A stretch of 64,000 bases of DNA from assembly GCA_036405975.1 (NCBI GenBank), contig DASWWM010000034.1, positions 1-64,000 on the forward strand, in the 5' to 3' direction. This DNA comes from VEQN01 sp036405975 (GTDB lineage: Bacteria; Patescibacteriota; Minisyncoccia; Phycocordibacterales; CAIZLB01). A model generated the notes under the pieces. The model had not been told where the DNA came from. It saw nothing but the letters and a program-made list of their open reading frames with translations, and did not search any database. Positions 46,763 through 55,388 of this stretch are shown piece after piece; within the stretch, counting starts at the first letter, position 1; every line of letters starts with the position of its first letter. The translations under genes and the position numbers were made by a program.

Positions 46763-47824
46763 ATGAAGCATACAATCAAGACAACCCAATTTCTCCACTT
46801 CTTCGCATGGTCGCTTTTCCTTGTCGGGGGACTGCAGCTGGCATTGTCGTTTACATCGGCAGGAAGCAGCGTGCCGCCCAACGGCACCCCTTCCATTTTT
46901 TACCCGATCATGACAGCCAATACCAATCCTGCCGAACAGACAAAGGCTGGATCATTGACTATGAGTCCTGGAGGTCTCGAGGTGGTCGGGACTACGACTA
47001 TCAATCAGGCATTCAGGATAAACTCGGGTACTCCCGGAACCGGCAAGGTGCTTATCTCCGATTCGCAGGGATATGGAAGCTGGAAAGGGCTGACATTCGC
47101 TGATGATCCATACGGTGAATGCCGAAGGACTGCCCAGACTACGACTCCGGGAGCCAGAATAGCATCGGCATCTACTAAAGTCGGCCAGAACGGGACATAT
47201 ATCCAAAGAAGAATGGTCTTCGGTGGAGAGCATCTCATTGTTGCCACTACGACTTTCAGCGTCGAGCCGGGATCCTGCATGTACAGCTACTACCATGTGG
47301 CGACAGACGGATCAAAAGAATACAGGTATTGCGACGGCATTGACGAGAGGATTTACTTCAGAAATGGATCATGGGGCGATAGTTCTGCCAGAAGACATGG
47401 GCTAAACGGCACATACGCCGAGGATGATGGCGGAAACGGTATGGCTTTCGCTGTCTGCAAGGAAAGGGCGTTCACATACTCTGCGAAAACCGTGGATAAT
47501 TGCAAGGCGGGATACGGAACGGTAGGTACAGGGCATTATGTAGGAGCCGTTAAGGATTCTGCGGCTACTGATCCCGGCATTACGACCGGCACGTTCGTGA
47601 CATGTACCATGGATTATTTCCCGCCTTGGACATGTCCAGCTGAAACGGGCACATATCGCTATTCGAATCTCAATCTCGCAACCGGAAAGTGCACGAGGAC
47701 TCACAAGACAAGCGGCGCGACTGCGCAAGTCAACGTGGTCAAGCCGGGCAAGGTTGACCAATGCGCACCTGGATGGACACCGTATCAGATTGCCGGAAGG
47801 TGTGTCGGGGGCTCTATCAACTAG
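46763..47824 (+). CDS. Secreted fibre-like protein with Cys-rich C-terminal domain
   Basis: 353 residues. Hydrophobic export segment (FFAWSLFLVGGLQLALSF), then the module shared with the previous gene (PNGTPSIFYPIMTANTNPAE, TKAGSLTMSPGGLEVVGTTT, TGKVLISDSQGYGSWKGL). The remaining 230 residues are rich in Cys (about 12), Tyr and Gly, with a GTYRYSNLNLATGKCTRTHK part and CAPGWTPYQIAGRC at the end, so it should be held by disulfides outside the cell. Likely a surface adhesin-like fibre; function unknown. Confidence 0.65.
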   Translation: MKHTIKTTQFLHFFAWSLFLVGGLQLALSFTSAGSSVPPNGTPSIFYPIMTANTNPAEQTKAGSLTMSPGGLEVVGTTTINQAFRINSGTPGTGKVLISDSQGYGSWKGLTFADDPYGECRRTAQTTTPGARIASASTKVGQNGTYIQRRMVFGGEHLIVATTTFSVEPGSCMYSYYHVATDGSKEYRYCDGIDERIYFRNGSWGDSSARRHGLNGTYAEDDGGNGMAFAVCKERAFTYSAKTVDNCKAGYGTVGTGHYVGAVKDSAATDPGITTGTFVTCTMDYFPPWTCPAETGTYRYSNLNLATGKCTRTHKTSGATAQVNVVKPGKVDQCAPGWTPYQIAGRCVGGSIN

Positions 47825-47848
47825 TAATCAATAAGGCTGCATCGCTTG

Positions 47849-47881
47849 CAAAACCGCCGATACGGGCGGTTTTGCTTTCTT
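47849..47881 (+). terminator. Terminator after the surface-protein cluster
   Basis: CAAAACCGCC pairs with GGCGGTTTTG, loop GATACG, T-rich tail CTTTCTTTG. Confidence 0.8.
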
Positions 47882-47958
47882 TGTAGCCATATAAAAACCC
47901 TTTGCGAGCCGTATCTTCAGCCTTATACTTAGGATGCTTATACATAACTCAGAATCAC

Positions 47959-49194
47959 ATGAAAGACTTGCAGATCAAAAAACTGATTGAATCCGAAAAA
48001 CGAAGGCAAAGATCAGTCATCAACCTGATCGCCTCAGAGAACTACTGCTCAAAGGATGCACTTGAGGCACTTGGTTCGGTCTTCGACAATAAGTATGCCG
48101 AAGGGTATCCTCATGCGAGATATTACGGAGGGAATCAGGTTGTGGACGAACTTGAGACGCTTGCTCAAATGCGAGCCATCAAGCTGTTCGGTCTTGATGC
48201 TGGCGAGCATAAAGATGCGAAGGCTCCGCTCAAAAGCAAATGGCATGTGAATGTGCAGCCTTGGTCTGGAGCCAATGCGAACCTCGCTGCATATCTCGGC
48301 GCAGTTCCTGTCGGTTCAAAGATCATGGGCATGACTCTTTCTTCCGGAGGCCATCTCTCTCATGCTCAAAAAGTCTCAATCACTGGAAAAGTCTGGCAGC
48401 CTGTGCCATTCGTCGTGAATCCGACGACAGAGGTTCTTGACTATGACGAAGTTGAACGAATCGCAAAAGAAGAAAAGCCGGCACTCATCGTCGCGGGATT
48501 CACTGCATATCCTCGGCTTGTCGACTGGGCACGTTTTAGAAAGATTGCTGATGCATGCGGCGCTCTTCTCATGGTAGACATGTCGCATCTTGCCGGACTC
48601 ATTGCGGGAAAGGCATATGCAAGCCCGTTCGCGTACGCGGACATCGTGACGACTACGACTCATAAGACGCTTCGGGGTCCGCGAGGGGCAATGATCTTTT
48701 CGCGAATCGACGAAAGGGAATTGAATAAAAAGATCGATAAGGCGCTATTCCCGGGTCTACAGGGGGGTCCTCATGAAAGCCAGATTGCTGGTATTGCCGT
48801 TGCATTGAAAGAGGCAAGCGAAGCTTCATTCAAGACATATGCAAAGCAGGTTATAAAAAATGCGAAGACTCTAGCAAAGGAGCTTCAGAAGAAAGGCTGG
48901 CATATCGTATCAGGAGGAACTGATAGCCATATGGTTCTCGTGGACACGTGGATGGGTGGACAGAAGAATGAGAAGGGGGCTGGAGCTGTTCCGGGAAAAG
49001 TGGCTGAGCTTGCTCTTGAACAAGCTGGCATCATTTGCAATAAGAATACGGTTCCGGGCGAAAGCCGATCTCCATTCGATCCATCTGGTATCCGACTCGG
49101 AACTCCGGCCGAGACGACTCGAGGAAAGAAGGAGGGCGACTTCGCAAAGATCGCCGAGAAGGTGGACCGGGTTCTTAGAGGGGTCAAGGCATAA
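47959..49194 (+). CDS. glyA: Serine hydroxymethyltransferase
   Basis: 411 residues from the ATG at 47959 (MKDLQIKKLIESEKRRQRSV). PLP enzyme that makes glycine and 5,10-methylene-THF from serine. Motifs: INLIASENYCSKDALEALGS, NKYAEGYPHARYYGG, NVQPWSGANANLAAYLG, and the PLP Lys in VTTTTHKTLRGPRGAMIF. The C-terminal NTVPGESRSPFDPSGIRLGT is diagnostic. It feeds the folD pool and dTMP synthesis; tmk follows. Confidence 0.97.
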   Translation: MKDLQIKKLIESEKRRQRSVINLIASENYCSKDALEALGSVFDNKYAEGYPHARYYGGNQVVDELETLAQMRAIKLFGLDAGEHKDAKAPLKSKWHVNVQPWSGANANLAAYLGAVPVGSKIMGMTLSSGGHLSHAQKVSITGKVWQPVPFVVNPTTEVLDYDEVERIAKEEKPALIVAGFTAYPRLVDWARFRKIADACGALLMVDMSHLAGLIAGKAYASPFAYADIVTTTTHKTLRGPRGAMIFSRIDERELNKKIDKALFPGLQGGPHESQIAGIAVALKEASEASFKTYAKQVIKNAKTLAKELQKKGWHIVSGGTDSHMVLVDTWMGGQKNEKGAGAVPGKVAELALEQAGIICNKNTVPGESRSPFDPSGIRLGTPAETTRGKKEGDFAKIAEKVDRVLRGVKA

Positions 49195-49244
49195 GGCCTG
49201 AGACCGGAAAAAGAGGAAAAATACAAATACTTACGCGACATCAC

Positions 49245-49964
49245 ATGCTACAAAAAACTCAGAGACCTCTTCATATAGTCATCGAGGGAACGGATGGGTC
49301 CGGAAAGGCCACTCAGGTGAAAATCCTGAAGGAGCGATTCGCTTCAGAACTTGGCGAGGACAGCTGCACGACCATCGACTTTCCGAGATATGGAACTCCT
49401 TCATGCCATTTCGTTGAAAAGTATCTGAATGGCGGATTTGGGACTGCGGAGGATGTTGGTCCGTATGCCGGATCGCTTTTGTATGCAGTCGATCGATATG
49501 ACCATGCCCCTACCATCCGCAAGGACTTGGCCGAAGGCCGGCATGTGATCTGCGATCGGTACACGTCTGCGAATATGGGACATCAGGCGGGGAAGATCGA
49601 CGATCTTGCTGAACGGGACAAGTATCTGGAATGGCTTGATCATACGGAGTTCAATCTTCTCGGGATCCCTCGGCCAGACCTCACCATTCTGTTATATGTA
49701 GATCCGGAAACAAATCAGAGGCTTATTGCCGCAAAAGATGACCGGGCATACTTGAAGGGGAAGAAAGCTGACATTCATGAGGCCGACCTTGGGCACCTTC
49801 GAAAATCAAGCGAAGCGTTCCTGTATGTTGCAAAAAAATACGGATGGATCGTCGTCGACTGCGCTCCAAAGACTGAGGAATTCCCGGACGGAAGTCTCTT
49901 GTCACGGGAAATGATACATGAGATAGTCTGGAGGGAGATTCAGAAAAAAGTATTAGCAGAATAA
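49245..49964 (+). CDS. tmk: Thymidylate kinase
   Basis: 239 residues. The P-loop reads IVIEGTDGSGKATQVKIL, with Ala where Ser/Thr usually follows GK; this GSGKATQ form appears in a subgroup of the family. The DR-type motif is in YAVDRYDHAP, and the base-site strand in HVICDRYTSANMGHQAGK. The insert ADIHEADLGHLRKSSEAF replaces the LID. It phosphorylates dTMP to dTDP. Located 50 bases downstream of glyA, probably one operon in the dTTP pathway. Confidence 0.88.
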   Translation: MLQKTQRPLHIVIEGTDGSGKATQVKILKERFASELGEDSCTTIDFPRYGTPSCHFVEKYLNGGFGTAEDVGPYAGSLLYAVDRYDHAPTIRKDLAEGRHVICDRYTSANMGHQAGKIDDLAERDKYLEWLDHTEFNLLGIPRPDLTILLYVDPETNQRLIAAKDDRAYLKGKKADIHEADLGHLRKSSEAFLYVAKKYGWIVVDCAPKTEEFPDGSLLSREMIHEIVWREIQKKVLAE

Positions 49965-49977
49965 CGCATAAAACAAT

Positions 49978-50313
49978 ATGACACTCATGCAATGGCTTAT
50001 CTCGACTATCGTAATCATCGTCGCGGCGATGCTGGTTCCGGGAGTCACGACTACGCTTGTTGGAGCAATCCTTCTTGCGGTAGTTCTCGCGATCATCAAC
50101 CTCTTTATCCGACCGTTCATCTTTGTGCTCACGCTGCCTGTGAACGTCCTGACGCTCGGGCTCTTCTCGCTCGTCATCAATGCGCTGCTTGTTATGCTCG
50201 CAGCGGAAGTGGTGCCGGGATTCGCAGTCAGCGGATTCTGGACGGCGCTCATCTTCTCCGTTGTCCTCGCGCTCATCAATGCCGTCTTCGGTACGTATCA
50301 CCGAAAGGCTTAA
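49978..50313 (+). CDS. Phage-holin superfamily IV (YvlD-like) membrane protein
   Basis: 111 residues with four short hydrophobic helices and the family pattern VPGVTTTLVGAILLAVVLAI, NLFIRPFIFVLTLPVNVLTL and VVPGFAVSGFWTALIFSVVL. Widespread in bacteria outside phages, function not known. Follows tmk after 14 bases. Confidence 0.85.
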   Translation: MTLMQWLISTIVIIVAAMLVPGVTTTLVGAILLAVVLAIINLFIRPFIFVLTLPVNVLTLGLFSLVINALLVMLAAEVVPGFAVSGFWTALIFSVVLALINAVFGTYHRKA

Positions 50314-50335
50314 GCTGAAAATCGGTTAGCAAGCG

Positions 50336-50367
50336 AAAAGCGCCCTTCGATCTGAGGGGCGCTTTTC
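50336..50367 (+). terminator. Terminator after the holin-like gene
   Basis: AAAAGCGCCC pairs with GGGGCGCTTTT around TTCGATCTGA, the same loop family as 2272, 10549 and 36800. Confidence 0.85.
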
Positions 50368-50450
50368 TATTGACTATTTTCCGAGGCGTTGTACTCTTTG
50401 ATCCGGCTTAAGAACATATAACAATCGACAAAAAGAAAGGAACCGAAAGA

Positions 50451-51140
50451 GTGAGAGCGTTTATCTCGATGGAAAATGTCCAGAAAAGGGCAGGAATCAT
50501 ATTTGGCGAAAACAATGAACGGATGGGGCTTGCAAAGGTCTTCATGCATCTGAACTTCAGGGTCACCTCGCTGCAGAGGACAATCCGCAAGCGTGATATC
50601 GATATTGCTAGCAGGCAATGTGCGCAAGTGTTCGCGTGGATTGCAGGAGTGGCGAATCTTGCTGAACTGGGAATCAATCTGTACCAGAGCCTGCTCGACC
50701 GTTACCCTGGCGTCTGTCCGTATTGCGGCGACTCGCCGCATACGTGCGGCACAAAGCGTCCCGATTCTAGATTACCAACTGATATTCTGGCACATTTCAG
50801 AAATTCTCTTCCGGACGATATTGATGCGCAGTTGATGCTCTACAATATTTATCCCGAGAATGTCCTTGCGGAATGCGTCGAGCATCTTATCGAAGAATCA
50901 GGGGAGCTCGGTCAGGCAATTTCTCAGGAGTCTCCTGCGGAAATTGAAATAGAGCTCGTGGACATGTTGGCACATCTGTGCGGCATTGCCAGCATCTTGG
51001 GCTTCAACCTGCTCGACCAGGTTTTGGTCGAGTACCAAGAGGGGTGCACTGGATGCGGCAAGGCCCCATGCAAGTGCATCCAGTTTCACCAGTGCAAGGT
51101 AGGGTCCATCTCTTTGGGGGAATCTGATGCGTGCTCCTAA
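50451..51140 (+). CDS. Tandem MazG-like protein with two Cys knuckles
   Basis: 229 residues from a GTG at 50451, supported by AGAAAGGA 10 bases upstream. Two MazG-like helical units, each followed by a metal-type Cys motif. Unit 2 (about 140-200) has the full acid set: EHLIEESGELGQAIS and EIEIELVDMLAHLCG, then CTGCGKAPCKC. Unit 1 (about 5-90) matches the fold (FAWIAGVANLAELGINLYQS then CPYCGDSPHTCG) but lacks the EExxE acids, so it seems catalytically dead. MazG enzymes cleave nucleoside triphosphates to monophosphates and PPi. Bounded by terminators on both sides and with a strong Shine-Dalgarno, unlike most neighbours. Confidence 0.75.
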   Translation: MRAFISMENVQKRAGIIFGENNERMGLAKVFMHLNFRVTSLQRTIRKRDIDIASRQCAQVFAWIAGVANLAELGINLYQSLLDRYPGVCPYCGDSPHTCGTKRPDSRLPTDILAHFRNSLPDDIDAQLMLYNIYPENVLAECVEHLIEESGELGQAISQESPAEIEIELVDMLAHLCGIASILGFNLLDQVLVEYQEGCTGCGKAPCKCIQFHQCKVGSISLGESDACS

Positions 51141-51165
51141 GAGTTCGTTCCAGTCGGTGTCATGC

Positions 51166-51200
51166 GCGGCGCCTCACGTTTTTGTGAGGCGCCGCTTTTC
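51166..51200 (+). terminator. Terminator after the MazG-like gene
   Basis: GCGGCGCCTCAC pairs perfectly with GTGAGGCGCCGC around GTTTTT, then TTTTC. Confidence 0.85.
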
Positions 51201-51224
51201 ATGCTATATATAGGTTACATTCAT

Positions 51225-53072
51225 ATGAAAAACCTCATTAAAAATGCCATCGATAGGGCGGTTTCGGATACGGGCTGCACGGAGTCAGTTTCTTTTGTCA
51301 TCGAGCGGCCAGCCGATATGTCTCATGGAGACTATGCCACAAACGTCGCCATGGTTCTCGGTCCGAAGCTCAAGCGGTCTCCCGTATCCGTCGCTATCGA
51401 CATCGTCGAAAAACTGAAAGCCGAGATCTCATTGGAAGAAAGCGAACTCGGTCGCGCACTTCAAGGGGCTGAAGTCGCGGGTCCTGGTTTCATCAACTTG
51501 AAGCTCAGAGCCGAAGTTCATCAAAGGGAGATTTCAGAAATAGTATCGAAGGGGGGTGCGTACGGATCACACCGGTCTCTTGCCGGACAAAAGATGGCAT
51601 TCGAATATACGGATCCGAATCCTTTCAAGGTTTTTCATATTGGCCATCTCATGGCGAATACGGTAGGAGAGGCGCTCTCGAGAATTGCCGGAAAGAACGG
51701 TGCAGACATTAAGCGATACTGCTATCAGGGCGATGTCGGAAGGCATGTGGCACTCACGATCTGGGGCCTCAGATTTTTGAATCAGGATCTGCCAAACGAT
51801 GATGCGTCGGTCTCAGAGAAAGTCGCATACTTCGGAAAGTCATATGCCCTCGGCGCTACGGAGTATAAGCGACTTGAAGATGAAGCAAAGAAGAATGGCG
51901 AAGTCGATGCGACTGACAGGCCTACTTCAAAAGCATTTCTTGAAGCTGACGAAGAGGTCCAGCTCATCAATAAGAAAATCTACGATCGAAGCGATGCTGA
52001 AATCAATGAGCTCTACGATGTCGGAAAGGAGTGGAGCCTTGAGCATTTCGAAGAGCTCTATGCGATTCTCGATACCAAGTTCGACAGGTATTTCTTCGAA
52101 AGCCAGACTGCTCCTATCGGCATCGAAATTATCAAGGCGAACACTGCGCCAAACGGCAAGGGCGTATTTGAGGAAAGCAACGGGGCTGTCATTTTCCCTG
52201 GAGAAAAGTACGGCCTGCATACGCGAGTCTTTCTTACGCGAAACGGTCTTCCCGGATACGAGGCAAAGGAGATAGGCTTGGTCAAATACAAATACGAGGC
52301 CGAGCCGTATGACAGGTCTATAATTGTCACAGCAAATGAGCAGGACGGATATTTCAAGGTTGTCATGAAGGCTGCCGAATTTATCTTTCCGGATATCGCC
52401 GCGAAGAACAGCCATGTATCTCATGGCATGCTTAGGCTGACGACAGGAAAAATGTCTTCGCGAACCGGAGATGTCATCACGGGCGAATCTCTGCTTGCAT
52501 CCATGACTGAGCTTTCATTGGAGAAGATGAAGGAACGGGAGATTTCGGATGAAGAAAAGAAGAGCGTTGCGGAAGCTGTAGCCGTTGCTGCGATTAAGTA
52601 TACGATCCTCAGACAGGCGACAGGGAAGGACGTCATCTTCGATCCTGAGAAATCACTTTCATTCGAAGGCGACTCAGGTCCATACCTCCAATACTCATGC
52701 GTCCGAGCCGCATCACTTATCGAGAAGGCGAGAGCTGCTAATATCCCTGAGTACGTCTTTGTGCCAGGCGCAGCGGCTCCGTCATCGGCATCCGGGACCG
52801 CCGTTTTTTCCGCACAGCAGGACAAGCTTGAAAGGCTTTTGGGCAGATTCCCTGAAGTTACTGAAAGGGCTTGGACGGATATGGCCCCGCATCATATCGC
52901 GAACTATCTCATGGAACTGGCAGGATCATTCAACTCCTTCTATGCGTCTACGCAGGTTATAAAGGAAGGGGATGCTGCTTCTGCGTACAAGGTGGCACTG
53001 GTAAGGGCGTTTTCAATAGTGATGAAAAGCGGGCTCAATGTCCTTGGAATCAAGGTTCCATCAAAGATGTAG
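51225..53072 (+). CDS. argS: Arginyl-tRNA synthetase
   Basis: 615 residues from the ATG at 51225 (MKNLIKNAIDRAVSDTGC); an upstream ATG at 51162 lies within the terminator hairpin. N-terminal additional domain (about 1-110), then the HIGH-type motif NPFKVFHIGHLMANTVGE. The class I catalytic core follows (EYTDPNPF, GLHTRVFLTRNGLPGYEAKE), and the DALR anticodon domain ends HHIANYLMELAGSFNSFYAS. The KMSKS-like loop reads GKMSSRTGDV. The product must charge both Arg tRNAs found in the window. Confidence 0.96.
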   Translation: MKNLIKNAIDRAVSDTGCTESVSFVIERPADMSHGDYATNVAMVLGPKLKRSPVSVAIDIVEKLKAEISLEESELGRALQGAEVAGPGFINLKLRAEVHQREISEIVSKGGAYGSHRSLAGQKMAFEYTDPNPFKVFHIGHLMANTVGEALSRIAGKNGADIKRYCYQGDVGRHVALTIWGLRFLNQDLPNDDASVSEKVAYFGKSYALGATEYKRLEDEAKKNGEVDATDRPTSKAFLEADEEVQLINKKIYDRSDAEINELYDVGKEWSLEHFEELYAILDTKFDRYFFESQTAPIGIEIIKANTAPNGKGVFEESNGAVIFPGEKYGLHTRVFLTRNGLPGYEAKEIGLVKYKYEAEPYDRSIIVTANEQDGYFKVVMKAAEFIFPDIAAKNSHVSHGMLRLTTGKMSSRTGDVITGESLLASMTELSLEKMKEREISDEEKKSVAEAVAVAAIKYTILRQATGKDVIFDPEKSLSFEGDSGPYLQYSCVRAASLIEKARAANIPEYVFVPGAAAPSSASGTAVFSAQQDKLERLLGRFPEVTERAWTDMAPHHIANYLMELAGSFNSFYASTQVIKEGDAASAYKVALVRAFSIVMKSGLNVLGIKVPSKM

Positions 53073-53102
53073 GGCAAGATCGGTTGTAAAATGGAAAGGG
53101 AG

Positions 53103-53150
53103 AAAAAGGCCTCGCCGGCGCATGTGGATAGGAGTCGGCAAGGCCTTTTT
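53103..53150 (+). terminator. Terminator after argS
   Basis: AAAAAGGCCT...GCCG pairs with CGGC...AGGCCTTTTT with one mismatch in the stem. Confidence 0.75.
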
Positions 53151-53216
53151 GCGTCATAGTACAATTAAGAACGTAATCACTCATTACGCTTATTAATTCT
53201 ATTCCTTACCAAATTC

Positions 53217-55202
53217 ATGCAGAAATTTAGAAAAATTGCGGTAACGGCGATCTTCGCTTGCGCATTGGCGTTTGCGGGATCCTCTCCGGCTCCAGCGGCA
53301 GCGGCGACATGCGTTGATCTGCAGGCCAATATCCGGGTAGGAGACAAGGGTGCGAATGTCGCGAGTCTCCAGACTTTCCTTTCGGAGCAGGGATTCCTCA
53401 AGGCAAAGGTTGATGGCTCTTATGGTCCTCAGACAAAGGCCGCTGTCCTTGCCTTTCAGGCAACGAGAAACCTGGTATCCGATCCAGCCGGATTTATTGG
53501 CGCGGGATCGAGAGCCCAGATCAAGGCTATCTCATGCGGAGGCACGGTAACTCCTGTGAATCCCGGCACGACTGCCCCGACTCAGCCGGGTACTTCGTAT
53601 TTGCAGCCAAACATTGCGGTCTGCCAGCCCGGAATGCTCTTCAATACGGCAACGGGGCAGCCTTGCGTATCGTCTTCATCGGTGACTCCTTATACGAATA
53701 TTCCTGGTTGTACCGCCACTTCGCTGTTCAGCATCGTGACAGGCCAGCGATGTGACGGGACTCAGAGCCAGACTCCGTCACAGACCGTTCTTCCTGCCGG
53801 ATGTTTTCCCGGTTCACTTTTCAGCATCGTAACGGGTCTTCCGTGCTCGTCAAATAATTCTCAGACGCCTTTTATTCCCGATACCGGAACCCCATATAAC
53901 CAGAAGCCCGATCTCAGGATTACTGATGTCGTCTGTACGCCCTCATCGATCCGCGTGGGCGACAGGGTAAACTGCGACGTGTCGATAGAAAATAACAGCT
54001 CGGTAAATATCGACAGCTCATTCAATGTCGAGGTTCTCGGCGTGATCAAGACCGTTCCTTCTCCGCTCTATGCATGGATGAAGCAGACCGTCTCGATTCC
54101 GGGGGCTTTCAGCCTTGGCACTACCGGATTCACGACTGTGAACTTCAGAATCGATTCGAGCGGAACCGTTGATGAGATCAATGAATCCAATAACACGTAC
54201 AACAAGTCGTTTTATGCCAACGCTGCTGTAATTCCGGACCTCTCGCTGAATCACGCCTCTCCTACATGTCCTTACACGTTCGGAGCAGACCTGTCTGTTG
54301 GCTCTTCAGGAAATGATGTGATTGCCCTGCAGAATATTCTCAAGTCACTCCTGTACTATTCCGGAAATTCTCATGGATACTTCAATGATGCGGTAAAGGC
54401 CGCGGTCAGTGCATTCCAGTCGGCCAAAGGTATAACTCCGGCTGACGGCAATGTCGGTGCCGTGACAAGGGCCTCGCTCGGTGCCTCCTGCACGGGAACG
54501 GGCGGGTCTCTCTCGCTTACGCTCGCGGCAAATGTGAGCGCGACCACTGGATATCAACTCGCGCCCATCACCGTCAGCTGGACAGGGACCAATGTGATCA
54601 GCTCTTCGGTCATGACCGTCGAGCTCATCAAGGCTTCAGACAGCTCGGCTGTTGCCGGCGTCAAGACAACGGCAAAATATAGCGCGGGCAGCATTGCTGT
54701 CACGCTTCCGGCCACTCTTCCTGCTGGTCAGTACAGGTTTGCGGTCAGCACCCCTGTCTCCGGAGGATCGCTCAGGGCCGTGACGCCAGTCTTCGCAGTT
54801 CCTGAAGCCGGTGCGGTTATAAGCGCAAATGGCGCTCATGCGATCGTTGCGGAGGGTCCGAGCACGAAGAATACGGGCCTTGTCGCCACATTCAATCTCA
54901 CAGTCAAGGCGCAAGGCGTCAATATAGGCCTCCTTGCGGCTGCCGACATAGGAGTTGTGTTCATCGGCCCTAACGGAGAGGTGATCAACGATGACAGCGT
55001 TGCGGTGGTCACGAATCCGAGCCGGACGATTTCAAGCGGGCAATCCGCTCAAGTCACGATCACTTCGAAGGTTGCTGCATCCAAGATTTCCGCGAGTGGC
55101 GCCTGGAAGGCTGATCTTCGAAGCGTGCGATGGGGCACATCCGCGCAGACTGCCCAGTATGTAGGAATCCATACTACGCCTACGGTCACGTTCACGAAGT
55201 AG
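53217..55202 (+). CDS. Secreted protein with two peptidoglycan-binding domains and a CARDB domain
   Basis: 661 residues. Signal peptide (FRKIAVTAIFACALAFAG, cleavage near APAAAA). First PG-binding domain: VGDKGANVASLQTFLSEQGF to GPQTKAAVLAFQ (about 42-90). Then three Cys repeats of the type CxPGxLFSxVTGxPC between about 135 and 225. A CARDB domain follows (PDLRITDVVCTPSSIRVGDR to VDEINESNNTYNKSF). The second PG-binding domain is LSVGSSGNDVIALQNILKSL to GAVTRASLGASC. The C terminus is Ig-like and Ser/Thr-rich. Predicted to sit on the cell wall as a structural or adhesive protein. Confidence 0.85.
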   Translation: MQKFRKIAVTAIFACALAFAGSSPAPAAAATCVDLQANIRVGDKGANVASLQTFLSEQGFLKAKVDGSYGPQTKAAVLAFQATRNLVSDPAGFIGAGSRAQIKAISCGGTVTPVNPGTTAPTQPGTSYLQPNIAVCQPGMLFNTATGQPCVSSSSVTPYTNIPGCTATSLFSIVTGQRCDGTQSQTPSQTVLPAGCFPGSLFSIVTGLPCSSNNSQTPFIPDTGTPYNQKPDLRITDVVCTPSSIRVGDRVNCDVSIENNSSVNIDSSFNVEVLGVIKTVPSPLYAWMKQTVSIPGAFSLGTTGFTTVNFRIDSSGTVDEINESNNTYNKSFYANAAVIPDLSLNHASPTCPYTFGADLSVGSSGNDVIALQNILKSLLYYSGNSHGYFNDAVKAAVSAFQSAKGITPADGNVGAVTRASLGASCTGTGGSLSLTLAANVSATTGYQLAPITVSWTGTNVISSSVMTVELIKASDSSAVAGVKTTAKYSAGSIAVTLPATLPAGQYRFAVSTPVSGGSLRAVTPVFAVPEAGAVISANGAHAIVAEGPSTKNTGLVATFNLTVKAQGVNIGLLAAADIGVVFIGPNGEVINDDSVAVVTNPSRTISSGQSAQVTITSKVAASKISASGAWKADLRSVRWGTSAQTAQYVGIHTTPTVTFTK

Positions 55203-55225
55203 GCTTTGTTTCCAGCCGAATCATC

Positions 55226-55259
55226 AAAGCCCGCCGTCCGGCATCGGACGGCGGGCTTT
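55226..55259 (+). terminator. Strong terminator
   Basis: A 15-base perfect stem: AAAGCCCGCCGTCCG pairs with CGGACGGCGGGCTTT around GCAT, with a short T run. Confidence 0.8.
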
Positions 55260-55388
55260 ACGATTGCCAGAACGGGATTCATATTGCATTCATACCGCTT
55301 TGATACTATATTAGGGTTAATTATATAAGGCTTATCTGAGCCTGTGCACTATATAAGTATTAGAAGGTTAAAATACATATATACGCCC

